A stretch of DNA of 64,000 nucleotides from Alteromonas ponticola (GTDB lineage Bacteria; Pseudomonadota; Gammaproteobacteria; Enterobacterales; Alteromonadaceae): NCBI RefSeq assembly GCF_012911815.1, contig NZ_JAATNW010000002.1, forward strand, positions 62,001-126,000, in the 5' to 3' direction. Under the pieces are notes generated by a model, which did not search any database, was not told the origin of the DNA, and saw nothing but the letters and a program-made list of their open reading frames with translations. The position numbers and the translations under genes were made by a program. Within the stretch, counting starts at the first letter, position 1, and every line of letters begins with the position of its first letter. Positions 38,217 to 47,883 of the stretch are shown here, piece by piece.

Positions 38217-39071
38217 ATGACAGCCCATTTAATTGACGGTAAATTAATTGCCAAACAAGTTCGCCAACATGTTGCTTCCTATGTTGAGTCTTTAAACAAT
38301 GCTAAAAAGCGTCAACCAGGACTTGCCGTGGTGCTCGTTGGACACGATGCCGCGTCACAGGTGTATGTAGCAAACAAGCGTAAGGCATGTGAAGAAGTCG
38401 GGTTTATCTCACGTTCCTTCGACCTCCCCTCAGATACCACTCAACACGATCTGCTTACGCTGATAGATGAACTTAACAACGATAAGGAAATCGACGGCAT
38501 TTTAGTACAATTGCCCCTTCCGGCGGGATTGAATGCAGAGCAGGTGTTAGAGCGTATCGAGCCGCATAAAGATGTTGATGGCTTTCATCCCTACAACATT
38601 GGCCGCCTGGCACAGCGCATCCCTGCATTGCGACCGTGCACACCTAAAGGGATTATGACGATGATTGAAGCGACCAAACGTCCAATTAAAGGGCTGGATG
38701 CAGTTATCGTGGGAGCGTCAAATATTGTTGGTCGGCCAATGGGATTAGAACTGCTGCTGGCGGGCTGCACGGTGACCACATGTCACAAATTTACCCAAGA
38801 CTTACGCAATCATGTCGCCCGCGCGGACTTGTTAGTGGTGGCTGTTGGTAAACCGAATTTTATCCCCGGCGGATGGATTAAACCAGGGGCCATTGTGATT
38901 GATGTAGGCATTAACAGAATGTCTGATGGGTCGTTGGTAGGTGACGTTGAATTTGACAAGGCCAAAGACAGAGCGGGTTGGATCACACCGGTACCTGGCG
39001 GCGTGGGCCCGATGACAGTGGCCAGTCTGATTGAAAATACGCTGGAAGCCTACGTTAAGTACCATTCATGA
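38217..39071 (+). CDS. folD: Methylenetetrahydrofolate dehydrogenase/cyclohydrolase
   Basis: FolD, 284 residues, a cytoplasmic bifunctional enzyme that interconverts methylene-, methenyl- and 10-formyl-tetrahydrofolate using NADP. Signature 1 is [14 protein letters not shown] with the catalytic Lys56. The [10 protein letters not shown] motif is present, then the Rossmann portion [15 protein letters not shown], and signature 2 is [14 protein letters not shown]. Length and motifs are standard. It overlaps the next gene by 4 bases (ATGA). Confidence 0.97.
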   Translation: MTAHLIDGKLIAKQVRQHVASYVESLNNAKKRQPGLAVVLVGHDAASQVYVANKRKACEEVGFISRSFDLPSDTTQHDLLTLIDELNNDKEIDGILVQLPLPAGLNAEQVLERIEPHKDVDGFHPYNIGRLAQRIPALRPCTPKGIMTMIEATKRPIKGLDAVIVGASNIVGRPMGLELLLAGCTVTTCHKFTQDLRNHVARADLLVVAVGKPNFIPGGWIKPGAIVIDVGINRMSDGSLVGDVEFDKAKDRAGWITPVPGGVGPMTVASLIENTLEAYVKYHS

Positions 39072-39601
39072 CAGTTGATTCGATAAAACAGTGGCTGGAT
39101 GAAATTGTGATAGGACAAAATTTTTGTCCTTTCGCTCGCTATGTTCGTGACAATCAACAAATCCGTTTTGTTGAAAACACTCAGGATACCCTCGATGAAG
39201 CGCTTCTTTCATTACACCAGGAAATTTTAACGCTGGAGTCAGATGAAGATGTTGCCACTACGCTGATTATTTTTTCGTCTGGTTTTACCGACTTCGATGA
39301 TTATTTGGATTTGTTGACGGTTGCCAACGAACTACTTGATGAATGGGGCTACGCAGGCGAGTATCAGTTAGCCAGTTTTCACCCTGACTACTTGTTTGAG
39401 GGTGAGGCTGAGAGTGCCGCCAGTCATTATACCAATCGCGCTCCCTATCCGGTGTTACATATCCTGAGAGAAAGCGACGTTGAAAACGTATTGGCACACT
39501 GCCCCAACCCGGAAGCAATCTATGAAAATAATCAAGTCAGGGCGCATGAGTTAGGAGTAAAGTGGTTTAGGCAAAAATTATCAGCTTATCGTCAAAAATA
39601 A
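39068..39601 (+). CDS. DUF1415-family protein
   Basis: A 177-residue protein of the DUF1415 family, whose function is not established. The family start is recognisable: [20 protein letters not shown], with a conserved Cys and Pro-Phe. Later blocks include [13 protein letters not shown] and [18 protein letters not shown], with conserved His, Tyr and Arg. No signal peptide or membrane helix is seen. Overlap with folD suggests coupled translation. It converges with the DUF4340 gene, leaving only 8 bases between stops. Confidence 0.85.
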   Translation: MTVDSIKQWLDEIVIGQNFCPFARYVRDNQQIRFVENTQDTLDEALLSLHQEILTLESDEDVATTLIIFSSGFTDFDDYLDLLTVANELLDEWGYAGEYQLASFHPDYLFEGEAESAASHYTNRAPYPVLHILRESDVENVLAHCPNPEAIYENNQVRAHELGVKWFRQKLSAYRQK

Positions 39602-39609
39602 TCACGCCG

Positions 39610-40611
39610 CTATTCATTTTCGGTTTCTTTAAGGCTGACAACATCGCCGCGCCCAATCATATAACTTTTGGAATTAAACTCTGACAATAAAAACACCCAA
39701 TCGCTGACCCAACTGGGATTGTCAGGCATGCTGAACCACACTTTATGGCTGCCCGCTTCATTGGGTTGAGACAAGTAGGCGAATACCTGACTGCGATCGG
39801 TCAAGGTGAATGTGACATCACCAATAAGTTTTTCGCCCTCCCACTGATTCTCTACATAAGCAATCGCGTTGTCATAGTTTAACGACGTCAACTCCTGCAC
39901 AGTCTGCTCGATAACCGTTGGATAAACGAGGTGTTCATTTTCCTGCAAGTCGGTAAGTTGCCAGGCACTGTCTATGGATTCCTGCGTTCTGACAAACTGC
40001 ACCGGTTGATTGTCACGATAGCGCACTACCACCTTAACAACATCATCTGCTGTGAAAGGTAATACCTGCCTGGTTAACCAATCACCGGGGCCGGCCGGAA
40101 GTTGAAAAGCCTGATCCACGAGCAGGCTTTGACTATCCCCCGCCGTCCTCACGTAAGTACCTACACCGTTAGCAGCCTCATTCCCTACGATGACACGCCA
40201 ACGGGTGTTTGTTCCTTGCAACAGTATGCGCGTCGATTGGGCATCCTTTTTCGTAATCTCCTCCACGCCCAGACGATGATAATATTCGGGATTGGCGGTT
40301 TTCGTTTCAATAACTTTCGCTCTACTCAGCGCATTTACCAGAGATGCCAAAGCGCCAGTGTCAACTGGAAAGCCCAATCGGGTATCCAGATGTGTGGCCT
40401 GCCATTGCCCCTGCTCTTTTCGTGCTTTAAATAGGGTTCCCGACGCATTCACCACTTCTATCTGTTGCACTGAAGCGCTTTGCGAGCTCAAATCCTCCAA
40501 CCACAGCGATTGGGTTATTTGTTCGCTGTTGCTGGACTTAAATATCAGCCAATAAGCGGCCACCGAAGTGACCATTACTAAACTAATAAGAATAGCCAGT
40601 CGGATGTTCAT
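39610..40611 (-). CDS. DUF4340 protein of an ABC transporter operon
   Basis: A 333-residue protein with one N-terminal membrane helix (about 5-24) and a large periplasmic part of the DUF4340 type. Family features are the repeated beta segments QVEVVNASGTLFKARKEQ-like and RWRVIVGNEAANGVGTYVRT, and DWLTRQVLPFTADDVVKVVV. Proteins of this type accompany GldG-like ABC components in many bacteria, but their job is unknown. Its start overlaps the GldG stop by 4 bases, and it ends the four-gene operon. Confidence 0.8.
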   Translation of the reverse strand: MNIRLAILISLVMVTSVAAYWLIFKSSNSEQITQSLWLEDLSSQSASVQQIEVVNASGTLFKARKEQGQWQATHLDTRLGFPVDTGALASLVNALSRAKVIETKTANPEYYHRLGVEEITKKDAQSTRILLQGTNTRWRVIVGNEAANGVGTYVRTAGDSQSLLVDQAFQLPAGPGDWLTRQVLPFTADDVVKVVVRYRDNQPVQFVRTQESIDSAWQLTDLQENEHLVYPTVIEQTVQELTSLNYDNAIAYVENQWEGEKLIGDVTFTLTDRSQVFAYLSQPNEAGSHKVWFSMPDNPSWVSDWVFLLSEFNSKSYMIGRGDVVSLKETENE

Positions 40612-42452
40612 AGCTCATCCTCCACCCAGTGTTTTCCTGCACGACGTCGCAGCATCCTGGCTGCAAGATACAGTAAGCAAACCAGCACCACTGGTGCTGC
40701 CGCGATGTTGATGAATTTTAAAAAATTACCCAATGCATCAATATCACGTTCAAGTTCATAACGAACTTCTCTTAATTTTTTTCTAATTTCCACACGCTGC
40801 TGGACAAACTCATCAATGGCATTTTGCTGCTCTTCCGAGATCACGACCGCGCCGGTTTGCTCTTGTTGAGTCTGTAACTGCGCAAGTTTCTCTTCAGTCT
40901 GTTGTAATTGTTGTTGCAGACGCTCCTCTTGCTCCCGGAAACGTCGTTCGGCAATAAGTTCTAAATCGTTAACGGTGGTGAAAGGCCTGACAAACGAACC
41001 TCTACTGCGGATACTGATGAGCGCATTGCTCCCCGCCATATTCTCTACCAGATTGGTGATAAAATCGCCGTTATTTGCAAAGGGCGTATACACTGGCTGA
41101 CCAAAAAAATGACTTTGTTGGACCCAGTAACGGTCAGCTAAAATATCGGCGTCCGCCACTACCACCAGCTTTAATGCATTAGTATTGCTGACATGCGTTT
41201 GTTCCAGTGCAGAAGGGGCTTCGGTAAAAGCTGAGTTTGCTTTGCCCGTCACTTTCGCTGCTACAATATAGGAAGCAAATGTTTCTCCCATTTGTCGTTG
41301 CAGATCATCTGGTGAAGGCTGTTGCAGGTAAGACAGAGCCTCTATCTCAACAGCGTTCTCTGACGTGCTCAATAACGGTTGCAGCGTTAGCTCCGTGCCT
41401 TCGGTTAACGAGAGTGCCCCCACTGACGCACCATTAATTAATTCCAAGTTAGCAGTGGTCACTTCTTTACGATCAAGTTGTTCAGCGGTAAATCCTAAAA
41501 TGCCCGGGTGCATCACAATTCCACCTGATGGCGCGCGAATATCCAGCCCCAGTTTGGCATCAAGTATAATATTATCTGAGAGCTTTACCCCCCAGCTGGA
41601 CAGTAATTCCATTGAAGAACGGTTTGGCTCTAATGCCCCCATCATGGCGACCGGATCCGATTCGTAATGAGGGTCGACAAATGCAACCACTCTGCCGTTG
41701 TTCATTGCAAACTGATCGATGGCATAGGATAAACCTGACGATATATTTTTAGCGTGAGCCAACATCACCACATCAGTGTTGTCAGGAATGGTAGTGGTGC
41801 TGCCGGATAACAGCTCGACGTTGTAAAGTTGCGATAACTGCTCGAAAAACACCATGGAATCTGTATATTCACCCGTCATCGGATTTTGCCCACCGCTGAC
41901 AGGTAAGTCAGTGATGAGGGCAATTTTCACTGGCTCGGGATCGCTAAGCTGGTAAATCAGTTTGGCAATTTCGTACTCTAAAAACTGTTCTTTCTGCGGA
42001 TCAAAAAAACCAATGATAAATTGATCGTCAAAGGCGTTGGTCCCCGCCAGTCCGAGATAAACGGATTCACCAATCGCGCCAACACTGGCTGCAGTAAGAC
42101 CAAATCGATTAGCCTGATCTTCAGCCTCAGAAAAGGGCTCCGGGTCAATCACTTTTAATACAATTTTACCGTTGGCAGTCTGTGCAAATTCCTTTAGTAA
42201 GCTCTTCACCCTGTCTGCGTAATTTCGCAGGCTGGTCATGCCCTTGCTGGTAGTATCCGAGAAAAAGAAATGCAACGTTACCGGTTCGTCGATTTCCTTG
42301 AGTACAGCTTTGCTTCCCTCTGACAGTGAATATACCTGATTCTCTGTCAAATCGACCCTGAATTGCCCAAAAAGCTGATTATTTACAATGACTAACCCCA
42401 CAAAAAGAAAGGCCAGCAAAGTCAAACTTGCAATCGCGGAAATTCTGCTCAT
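40608..42452 (-). CDS. GldG-family ABC transporter auxiliary protein
   Basis: A 614-residue protein with an N-terminal membrane helix (about 7-27), a GldG/IFT52-like periplasmic region (VTLHFFFSDTT, RVKSLLKEFAQTANGKIVLK, VKIALITDLPVSGGQNP), a coiled coil rich in Gln and Glu near 510-550, and a last membrane helix near 585-605. In Bacteroidetes GldG belongs to the gliding machinery. In proteobacteria the same set is a generic ABC exporter of unknown substrate, so no gliding role is claimed. It follows the permease gene by 3 bases. Confidence 0.85.
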   Translation of the reverse strand: MSRISAIASLTLLAFLFVGLVIVNNQLFGQFRVDLTENQVYSLSEGSKAVLKEIDEPVTLHFFFSDTTSKGMTSLRNYADRVKSLLKEFAQTANGKIVLKVIDPEPFSEAEDQANRFGLTAASVGAIGESVYLGLAGTNAFDDQFIIGFFDPQKEQFLEYEIAKLIYQLSDPEPVKIALITDLPVSGGQNPMTGEYTDSMVFFEQLSQLYNVELLSGSTTTIPDNTDVVMLAHAKNISSGLSYAIDQFAMNNGRVVAFVDPHYESDPVAMMGALEPNRSSMELLSSWGVKLSDNIILDAKLGLDIRAPSGGIVMHPGILGFTAEQLDRKEVTTANLELINGASVGALSLTEGTELTLQPLLSTSENAVEIEALSYLQQPSPDDLQRQMGETFASYIVAAKVTGKANSAFTEAPSALEQTHVSNTNALKLVVVADADILADRYWVQQSHFFGQPVYTPFANNGDFITNLVENMAGSNALISIRSRGSFVRPFTTVNDLELIAERRFREQEERLQQQLQQTEEKLAQLQTQQEQTGAVVISEEQQNAIDEFVQQRVEIRKKLREVRYELERDIDALGNFLKFINIAAAPVVLVCLLYLAARMLRRRAGKHWVEDEL

Positions 42453-42455
42453 TTA

Positions 42456-43190
42456 TTAGTCCGCCTTTTTTTGCTCAATAATTATCTGACAGCCGTATAA
42501 CCACAGGCCTGTCAGAATCACAAAATAACCTACATCATTTAACGCCAGTACGCCCTTTGCCATGGCGTCGAAATGCGTTAAAAAACTGAATGAAGCTATG
42601 GTATCGATAACAAGGTTGCCCGCCCAGGGCTGAAACGCTTCAAGCACAATACCGGACCCGCACACCACAAACAAAAAGCAGATAACAATGGCGAGAATAA
42701 ATGCAACCACCTGATTTTTCGTTATTGCCGACATGCACATGCTTATCGCTAGGAAAGCACCTGCCATCAGCCAGCTACCAATGTAGGCAGCAACGATTAT
42801 TCCGTTATCGGGTGCCCCCAGATAATTCACCGTAATCCACAATGGAAAGGTCAGGGCCAGCGAAAGTGCTAATACGCCCCAGGCTGCTAGAAACTTGCCA
42901 ATTACCGCTTCTGTTATGGTGATCGGCAGGGTCATTAACAGCTCAATAGTGCCCGAGCGGCGTTCCTCAGCCCAGCTTCTCATTCCGATTGCTGGCACTA
43001 AAAATAAATAAAGCCAGGGATGAAAATTGAAGAAAGGCAATAAGTCAGCCTGCCCACGGTCGTAAAAGTTGCCCACAAAGAAGGTAAAAATACCGCTTAA
43101 CATAAGAAAAATAGCAATAAACACGTACGCCACCGGAGACGCAAAAAAACTACTGAATTCACGTCTCGCGACCAACCAGGAATTTCTCAT
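42456..43190 (-). CDS. ABC-2 type permease (GldF-like)
   Basis: A 244-residue integral membrane protein with about six hydrophobic segments. The start RNSWLVARREFSSFFASPVA is typical of ABC-2 permeases of the GldF/NosY type, and GMRSWAEERRSGTIELLMTL is the recognisable cytoplasmic coupling region. It overlaps the ATPase gene by 4 bases. With the ATPase and GldG-like protein it should form the inner-membrane transporter; the substrate is unknown. Confidence 0.88.
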   Translation of the reverse strand: MRNSWLVARREFSSFFASPVAYVFIAIFLMLSGIFTFFVGNFYDRGQADLLPFFNFHPWLYLFLVPAIGMRSWAEERRSGTIELLMTLPITITEAVIGKFLAAWGVLALSLALTFPLWITVNYLGAPDNGIIVAAYIGSWLMAGAFLAISMCMSAITKNQVVAFILAIVICFLFVVCGSGIVLEAFQPWAGNLVIDTIASFSFLTHFDAMAKGVLALNDVGYFVILTGLWLYGCQIIIEQKKAD

Positions 43191-44110
43191 GCTGCTGCCC
43201 CATTGGTTATTCTTCTAAACACTTCATCTACTCGGCCTTGCTCAACATACAGTGAATCAACTGGAAGTTTACGATGATGTATATAGTCGGTTATTCGTCC
43301 CAGAATATAAGTATCGGGTTCTGGAAACAGAGTAACTCTGCCTGTGATGCGATCAATTTCCATATCGGCAACGCCTTCTATTTCTGCCAGCCCGGAAATG
43401 TCAGCGGCATAACTTAAGGTCAGGCTGACGGCATGAAAATAGCGCGACTTTTGCTGCAACGCAGTAGGCGTGCCGTCGAACCGAAGCTGCCCTTTTGAGA
43501 TAATGATCACCCGGTTACACACTGAAGTTACCTCTTCGAGTATGTGGGTAGAAATTATAACCAGCTTCTCTTGCGACAGTTTTCGGATTAACTCTCGGAC
43601 GTGATGCTTTTGATTGGGATCAAGACCATCGGTAGGCTCATCCAGAATCAAAATTTGCGGATCGTGTATGATCGCCTGTGCCAATCCTACCCTGCGCTTA
43701 AAGCCTTTGGAGAGGTTTTCCACTGCACGATTTAACACTGACTGCAGTTCAAGTTGTTTAATCACATCACTAAGCCGCGCTCGCTTTTCAGCTCCTTTTA
43801 ACCCACGCACGTCGGCAATAAAATGTAGAAACTGATAAACCGTCATATCACCGTAAACCGGCGAACCTTCTGGCAGATAGCCGATTTTCTTTTGCAACAG
43901 CTTAGCGTTTTGATCAATTGATAAGTTGTCAATTTTCACTTCGCCGCTTGTCGGCGGTAGAAAACCTGTCAACATTTTCATTGTGGTTGACTTGCCTGCG
44001 CCATTGGGTCCTAAAAAGCCAACAATATCACCAGGCGCAATTTCAAATGACAAATCGTCCACTGCAATAAATTCATCGAACGTGCGAGTCAGATGCTTAA
44101 CCGAAATCAT
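43187..44110 (-). CDS. ABC transporter ATP-binding protein (GldA-like)
   Basis: An ABC ATPase of about 307 residues, first gene of the operon. Walker A is GPNGAGKSTTMKML, the Q-loop is in KIGYLPEGSPVYGDMTV, the signature is NLSKGFKRRVGLAQ and Walker B is ILILDEPTDGLDPNQ, with the switch His in IISTHILEEV. I start at ATG 44110 (MISVKHLTRTFDEF); a TTG ten codons upstream is unlikely. It powers the GldF-like permease. Confidence 0.92.
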   Translation of the reverse strand: MISVKHLTRTFDEFIAVDDLSFEIAPGDIVGFLGPNGAGKSTTMKMLTGFLPPTSGEVKIDNLSIDQNAKLLQKKIGYLPEGSPVYGDMTVYQFLHFIADVRGLKGAEKRARLSDVIKQLELQSVLNRAVENLSKGFKRRVGLAQAIIHDPQILILDEPTDGLDPNQKHHVRELIRKLSQEKLVIISTHILEEVTSVCNRVIIISKGQLRFDGTPTALQQKSRYFHAVSLTLSYAADISGLAEIEGVADMEIDRITGRVTLFPEPDTYILGRITDYIHHRKLPVDSLYVEQGRVDEVFRRITNGAAA

Positions 44111-44155
44111 ACGTAATGTCTTCCATTGTTTTCGTCGCAAATGTGAAGCTGCGCT

Positions 44156-44178
44156 TTTTTGAGTTCTCGACTCAAAAA
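44156..44178. promoter_or_regulatory. Perfect inverted repeat upstream of the GldA-like operon
   Basis: TTTTTGAGT (44156-44164) and ACTCAAAAA (44170-44178) with a 5-base centre, about 46 bases before the ABC operon start. It could be an operator or a weak hairpin in the leader. The rest of the 44179-44418 gap shows nothing recognisable. Confidence 0.35.
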
Positions 44179-44418
44179 TTTAATAGTAAAGTCGCATATT
44201 GTGGCATAGACATAAAATTCAATCATCTGAAATTCAATGTTTGCTTATTATCCCATCGAAGAGGGGTTAACTGAAACAACTCTATGATCTGCAAAACGAA
44301 ACCTAAACATGTCGATGATCGGTATGTCAGCTGTTCACTCTAAATGAGCGGCCAAATTAATATAATTTCCCTCTGAATATTGGTTACACTGCTAAAATAT
44401 TCACAAAATTCTTATATT

Positions 44419-45126
44419 ATGCACCCTCACTCAATTATACCCATTGGCGAAATTCACACTCCGTTTAAACAAAAGTTCGCCATTCCTCGTCAGCCAAACC
44501 TGGCCAATGCGCCGGGGTTAATTAAGTTTGATGCTGACGTTTTTCATCCCGATATGTTAAGAGGCATTGAGCAATTTTCTCATTTGTGGATAGTGTTCAT
44601 CTTTCACCAGACGTTGGACAAAGGGTATAAGCCTTTGGTAAAAGCGCCGCGTTTGGGCGGTAATGAAAAAACCGGCGTATTCGCCAGTCGGAGTACTCAT
44701 CGCCCTAACGGTCTGGGGTTATCAGTAGTGAAAAACGCCGGCATAAGCTTGAAGGGAGGCCAGACAGTGTTAAAGGTAAGCGGCGTCGACATTTTACACC
44801 GGACGCCTGTCGTCGATATCAAGCCCTATTTACCTTATGCTGACTGTATAAAAGATGCCGATGCATTTCTGGCTCAACCCACCCATATCCCCCATCGTGG
44901 TGTGCGTTTTTCAGAGATGGCCATCAAGGTGATTAAGCAACATACCCACACCTACCCGGATCTGTATGAGCTGATTAGCGATGTGTTAGCGCAGGATCCG
45001 CGTCCAGCCTATAAACAGTCGAACGAAAACGATGCCAAGGTATACAAGGTTCAATTATATCAATTTGACGTAGCCTGGCAGGTGACTAACGGCGAAGTGC
45101 TGGTCACTGATATCGTTGAGGCATAA
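44419..45126 (+). CDS. trmO: tRNA (t6A37) N6-methyltransferase TrmO
   Basis: TrmO (TsaA/YaeB), 235 residues, methylates t6A at position 37 of tRNA-Thr using S-adenosylmethionine. Conserved blocks are IGEIHTPFKQKFAIPRQPNL, FHQTL, GVFASRSTHRPNGLGLSVV and DILHRTPVVDIKPYLPYAD. The C-terminal YaeB-specific domain ends in VYKVQLYQFDVAWQV. I start at ATG 44419 because it matches the family; the frame runs 13 codons further to an earlier start codon. proS follows after 72 bases on the same strand. Confidence 0.93.
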   Translation: MHPHSIIPIGEIHTPFKQKFAIPRQPNLANAPGLIKFDADVFHPDMLRGIEQFSHLWIVFIFHQTLDKGYKPLVKAPRLGGNEKTGVFASRSTHRPNGLGLSVVKNAGISLKGGQTVLKVSGVDILHRTPVVDIKPYLPYADCIKDADAFLAQPTHIPHRGVRFSEMAIKVIKQHTHTYPDLYELISDVLAQDPRPAYKQSNENDAKVYKVQLYQFDVAWQVTNGEVLVTDIVEA

Positions 45127-45198
45127 ATGTATTTTTATGCTTATCTGATACTGCTAGAATGAATAAAAATACTCTTACCAATAGGATGAAACGCGGGA

Positions 45199-46908
45199 AT
45201 GCGCACGAGCCAATATTTATTATCAACGCAAAAAGAAACACCAGCCGATGCCGAAGTAATTAGCCACCAGCTTATGCTTCGTGCGGGAATGGTGAGAAAA
45301 CTGGCTTCTGGCTTGTATACCTGGTTGCCTACCGGGTTAAGAGTTTTAAATAAGGTTGCCGAAATAGTTCGCGAAGAAATGAATAAGGCGGGAGCTCTGG
45401 AAGTGTTAATGCCTGTAGTGCAACCGGCAGACCTTTGGCAGGAGTCAGGCCGCTGGGACGAGTACGGACCAGAATTATTGCGCATCCAGGACAGACAACA
45501 GCGCGATTTCGTTCTCGGCCCTACTCATGAAGAAGTTATTACTGCGCTGGTGCGTAATGAAGTCAGCAGCTACAAGCAGTTACCATTGAACCTGTATCAG
45601 ATCCAAACCAAATTCCGTGACGAAATCCGTCCTCGTTTTGGCATAATGCGTGGTCGCGAATTTACCATGAAGGATGCTTACAGCTTCCATCTACAGGAAG
45701 ACTGTCTGAATAAGACTTATCAGGATATGTATCAGGCTTATTCCAATATTTTCAGCCGGATGGGGCTGGACTTCAGAGCCGTCATTGCCGATTCGGGCGC
45801 CATTGGCGGTAGCGTTTCACACGAGTTTCACGTGCTGGCAAAGTCGGGCGAGGACGCCATCGCGTTTTCCAATGAGTCGGATTATGCCGCCAATGTCGAG
45901 ATGGCACAGGCGGTTAAACCAGAACTATCGGCAGAGGCGCGACGTGAATCCGCTGAGAAAGTTAAAAAATCTAATCAGCATTCGCTGGCAGAATTTTATG
46001 CCGAGCATGGTAAGACAGCAGCCGATGCGCTCAAAGTGGTTATTGTGAAAGCCGCAGCAGTCGCCGATGAAGAACATGATAATTGGATCATGCTGGTATT
46101 ACGTGCTGACCATGAACTGAACGAGATCAAGCTGGAAAAAACGGGAAAAGTTGCCATACCGGTGGTGTACGCTGGTGAAGAGAAAGCTACCGCTTTGGTG
46201 GGTTGCAGCCCAACTTCTGCTAACCCTGTTGCAGCCAGCCTGCCTCTCATTGTGGATCACAGCGCCGCGGCGCTGACTAATTTTATCTGCGGTGCGAACG
46301 CGCCAGATATGTTTTTTACCTGCGCGAACTGGGATGCACAACCGGAATCTGTAGATATCCGCAATGTAGTCAGCGGTGATACGTCACCTGATGGCAAAGG
46401 CACGCTTGATATAAAACGAGGCATTGAAGTCGGTCATATTTTCCAGCTTGGCACTAAGTATTCTGAGGCCATGAATTGTGGTGTGTTGAGTGAATCCGGC
46501 AAACACCAGACGTTGATGATGGGTTGTTATGGTATTGGCGTGTCGCGCATTGTGGCCGCAGCAATTGAACAGAATCATGATAAGTATGGCATTATGTGGC
46601 CGGATGCTATCGCGCCGTTCAAGCTGGCTATCATCCCCATGAATATGCATAAATCTCACCGCATTATGGAAGTGGCCGAGTCACTTTATGACAAGCTGAA
46701 ACAAGCCGGTATCGATGTGCTATTTGACGATCGAAAAGAGCGTCCAGGTGTTATGTTTAATGACATGGAATTAATTGGCATACCTCATACCATTGTCATT
46801 GGTGAAAGAAATCTGGACAATCAGCAAGTGGAATATAAGAATCGTCGAAGTGGCGAAAAGTCCTTGATAGATTTGGATAAGATTGAATCCTTTGTCGGGA
46901 CGCTATAA
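45199..46908 (+). CDS. proS: Prolyl-tRNA synthetase
   Basis: ProRS of bacterial type, 569 residues, a class II enzyme that charges tRNA-Pro. It starts [20 protein letters not shown]. Motif 2 is in [20 protein letters not shown]. The editing insertion domain of about 180 residues (roughly 224-405) removes Ala-tRNA-Pro and contains VIVKAAAV. Motif 3 is [13 protein letters not shown]. The C-terminal anticodon domain contains [18 protein letters not shown]. Two tRNA-Pro genes are elsewhere in the window. Confidence 0.98.
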   Translation: MRTSQYLLSTQKETPADAEVISHQLMLRAGMVRKLASGLYTWLPTGLRVLNKVAEIVREEMNKAGALEVLMPVVQPADLWQESGRWDEYGPELLRIQDRQQRDFVLGPTHEEVITALVRNEVSSYKQLPLNLYQIQTKFRDEIRPRFGIMRGREFTMKDAYSFHLQEDCLNKTYQDMYQAYSNIFSRMGLDFRAVIADSGAIGGSVSHEFHVLAKSGEDAIAFSNESDYAANVEMAQAVKPELSAEARRESAEKVKKSNQHSLAEFYAEHGKTAADALKVVIVKAAAVADEEHDNWIMLVLRADHELNEIKLEKTGKVAIPVVYAGEEKATALVGCSPTSANPVAASLPLIVDHSAAALTNFICGANAPDMFFTCANWDAQPESVDIRNVVSGDTSPDGKGTLDIKRGIEVGHIFQLGTKYSEAMNCGVLSESGKHQTLMMGCYGIGVSRIVAAAIEQNHDKYGIMWPDAIAPFKLAIIPMNMHKSHRIMEVAESLYDKLKQAGIDVLFDDRKERPGVMFNDMELIGIPHTIVIGERNLDNQQVEYKNRRSGEKSLIDLDKIESFVGTL

Positions 46909-46968
46909 AAAATAACAAGTAACAAATAATAGAAAGTTCAGCGCGCTATTGAGCGACTGGGAGGACGC

Positions 46969-47808
46969 ATGCAGTTAACCTTTTATGGCGTAAGAGGCTC
47001 TATCCCCACTCCGGGTGCTGAGTATGTACGCTATGGTGGTAATACTGCGTGTGTTCATATCAGCCTTGAAGACGGTACTGATATCGTTGTTGATGCGGGT
47101 ACGGGTATTCGTAATCTGGGCAATAAACTGATCAAAAAGCACACTCCCATTCATTTACTGCTTACGCACAACCATTGGGATCACATCCAGGGCTTTCCGT
47201 TTTTCAAACCGATTTACCAAAAAGACCGCAAGATCATTATCACTCCCGGCCAGACCACGCCCTATGAACCCGATCAAATCTTGCAACAAATGCAAGGATC
47301 TGTGTTTCCAGTACCAGCCAGTGCACTAGTATCTGACATCAGCTTTCAGCAATTCCCTGAAGAAACCAATACCTGGACACTTGGCACAGCCAGCATTTCT
47401 CGGCTTGCGATCAATCACCCCGGCAAGGGAAACGCATTTAGCATTATTGAGAATGGGAAAAAAATTGTCTATATGACGGATAATGAACTTTATCCGCCAT
47501 ATAAAAAAGAAAACGACTTTTTGTCGTTTGTAACTTTCTGCCAGAACGCCGATTTGCTCATTCACGATGCACAATACAATGCAGCGGATATGCCCGCCAA
47601 ACTGGGCTGGGGCCACTCAGTAGCAGAAGAAGCGGTGAAGCTGGCCATTGCCGCAGACGTTAAGCAACTGGCACTTTACAGTCACGACCCTGAACGAACA
47701 GACGAAGCAATCGATAGGTTAGTGGAGCATTGCCAGAGTGTCATTTTGACCGCACAGTGTAATTTGCTGGTATTTGCTGCAGCTGAAGGTCAGAGCGAAC
47801 ATTTTTAA
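46969..47808 (+). CDS. Metallo-beta-lactamase-fold hydrolase
   Basis: A 279-residue MBL-fold protein. The metal motif is LLLTHNHWDHIQGFPFFKP, with His67, His69, Asp71 and His72. A further His is in AINHPGKGNAF, an Asp in VYMTDNELYP and a final His in YSHDPERTDE. The start VRGSIPTPG and GGNTACVHI place it near PhnP/RNase Z-like phosphodiesterases, and proteins annotated as cAMP-phosphodiesterase-like share this form. The substrate is unknown. A strong gggagga Shine-Dalgarno sequence precedes the ATG. It is cytoplasmic. Confidence 0.85.
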   Translation: MQLTFYGVRGSIPTPGAEYVRYGGNTACVHISLEDGTDIVVDAGTGIRNLGNKLIKKHTPIHLLLTHNHWDHIQGFPFFKPIYQKDRKIIITPGQTTPYEPDQILQQMQGSVFPVPASALVSDISFQQFPEETNTWTLGTASISRLAINHPGKGNAFSIIENGKKIVYMTDNELYPPYKKENDFLSFVTFCQNADLLIHDAQYNAADMPAKLGWGHSVAEEAVKLAIAADVKQLALYSHDPERTDEAIDRLVEHCQSVILTAQCNLLVFAAAEGQSEHF

Positions 47809-47849
47809 TAAGATTAGCTCCCCCGGTTTTGCAATCACATCTTAAATGC

Positions 47850-47876
47850 AAGGCAGCGCGTTAACGCTACCTTGTG
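47850..47876. terminator. Possible bidirectional terminator between the MBL gene and guaA
   Basis: CAAGGcAGCG / CGCTaCCTTG around CGTTAA, one mismatch in the stem, between the convergent stops. There is no strong T run in either direction, so termination is uncertain. Confidence 0.4.
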
Positions 47877-47883
47877 TTAAGCA

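Noticed and set aside
39610..44110. Idea that the Gld-like operon is a gliding motility system
   Set aside because: Only GldA, GldF, GldG-like and DUF4340 are present; GldB, D, H, J, K, L, M, N and SprA are absent, and the ABC set is widespread in non-gliding bacteria.
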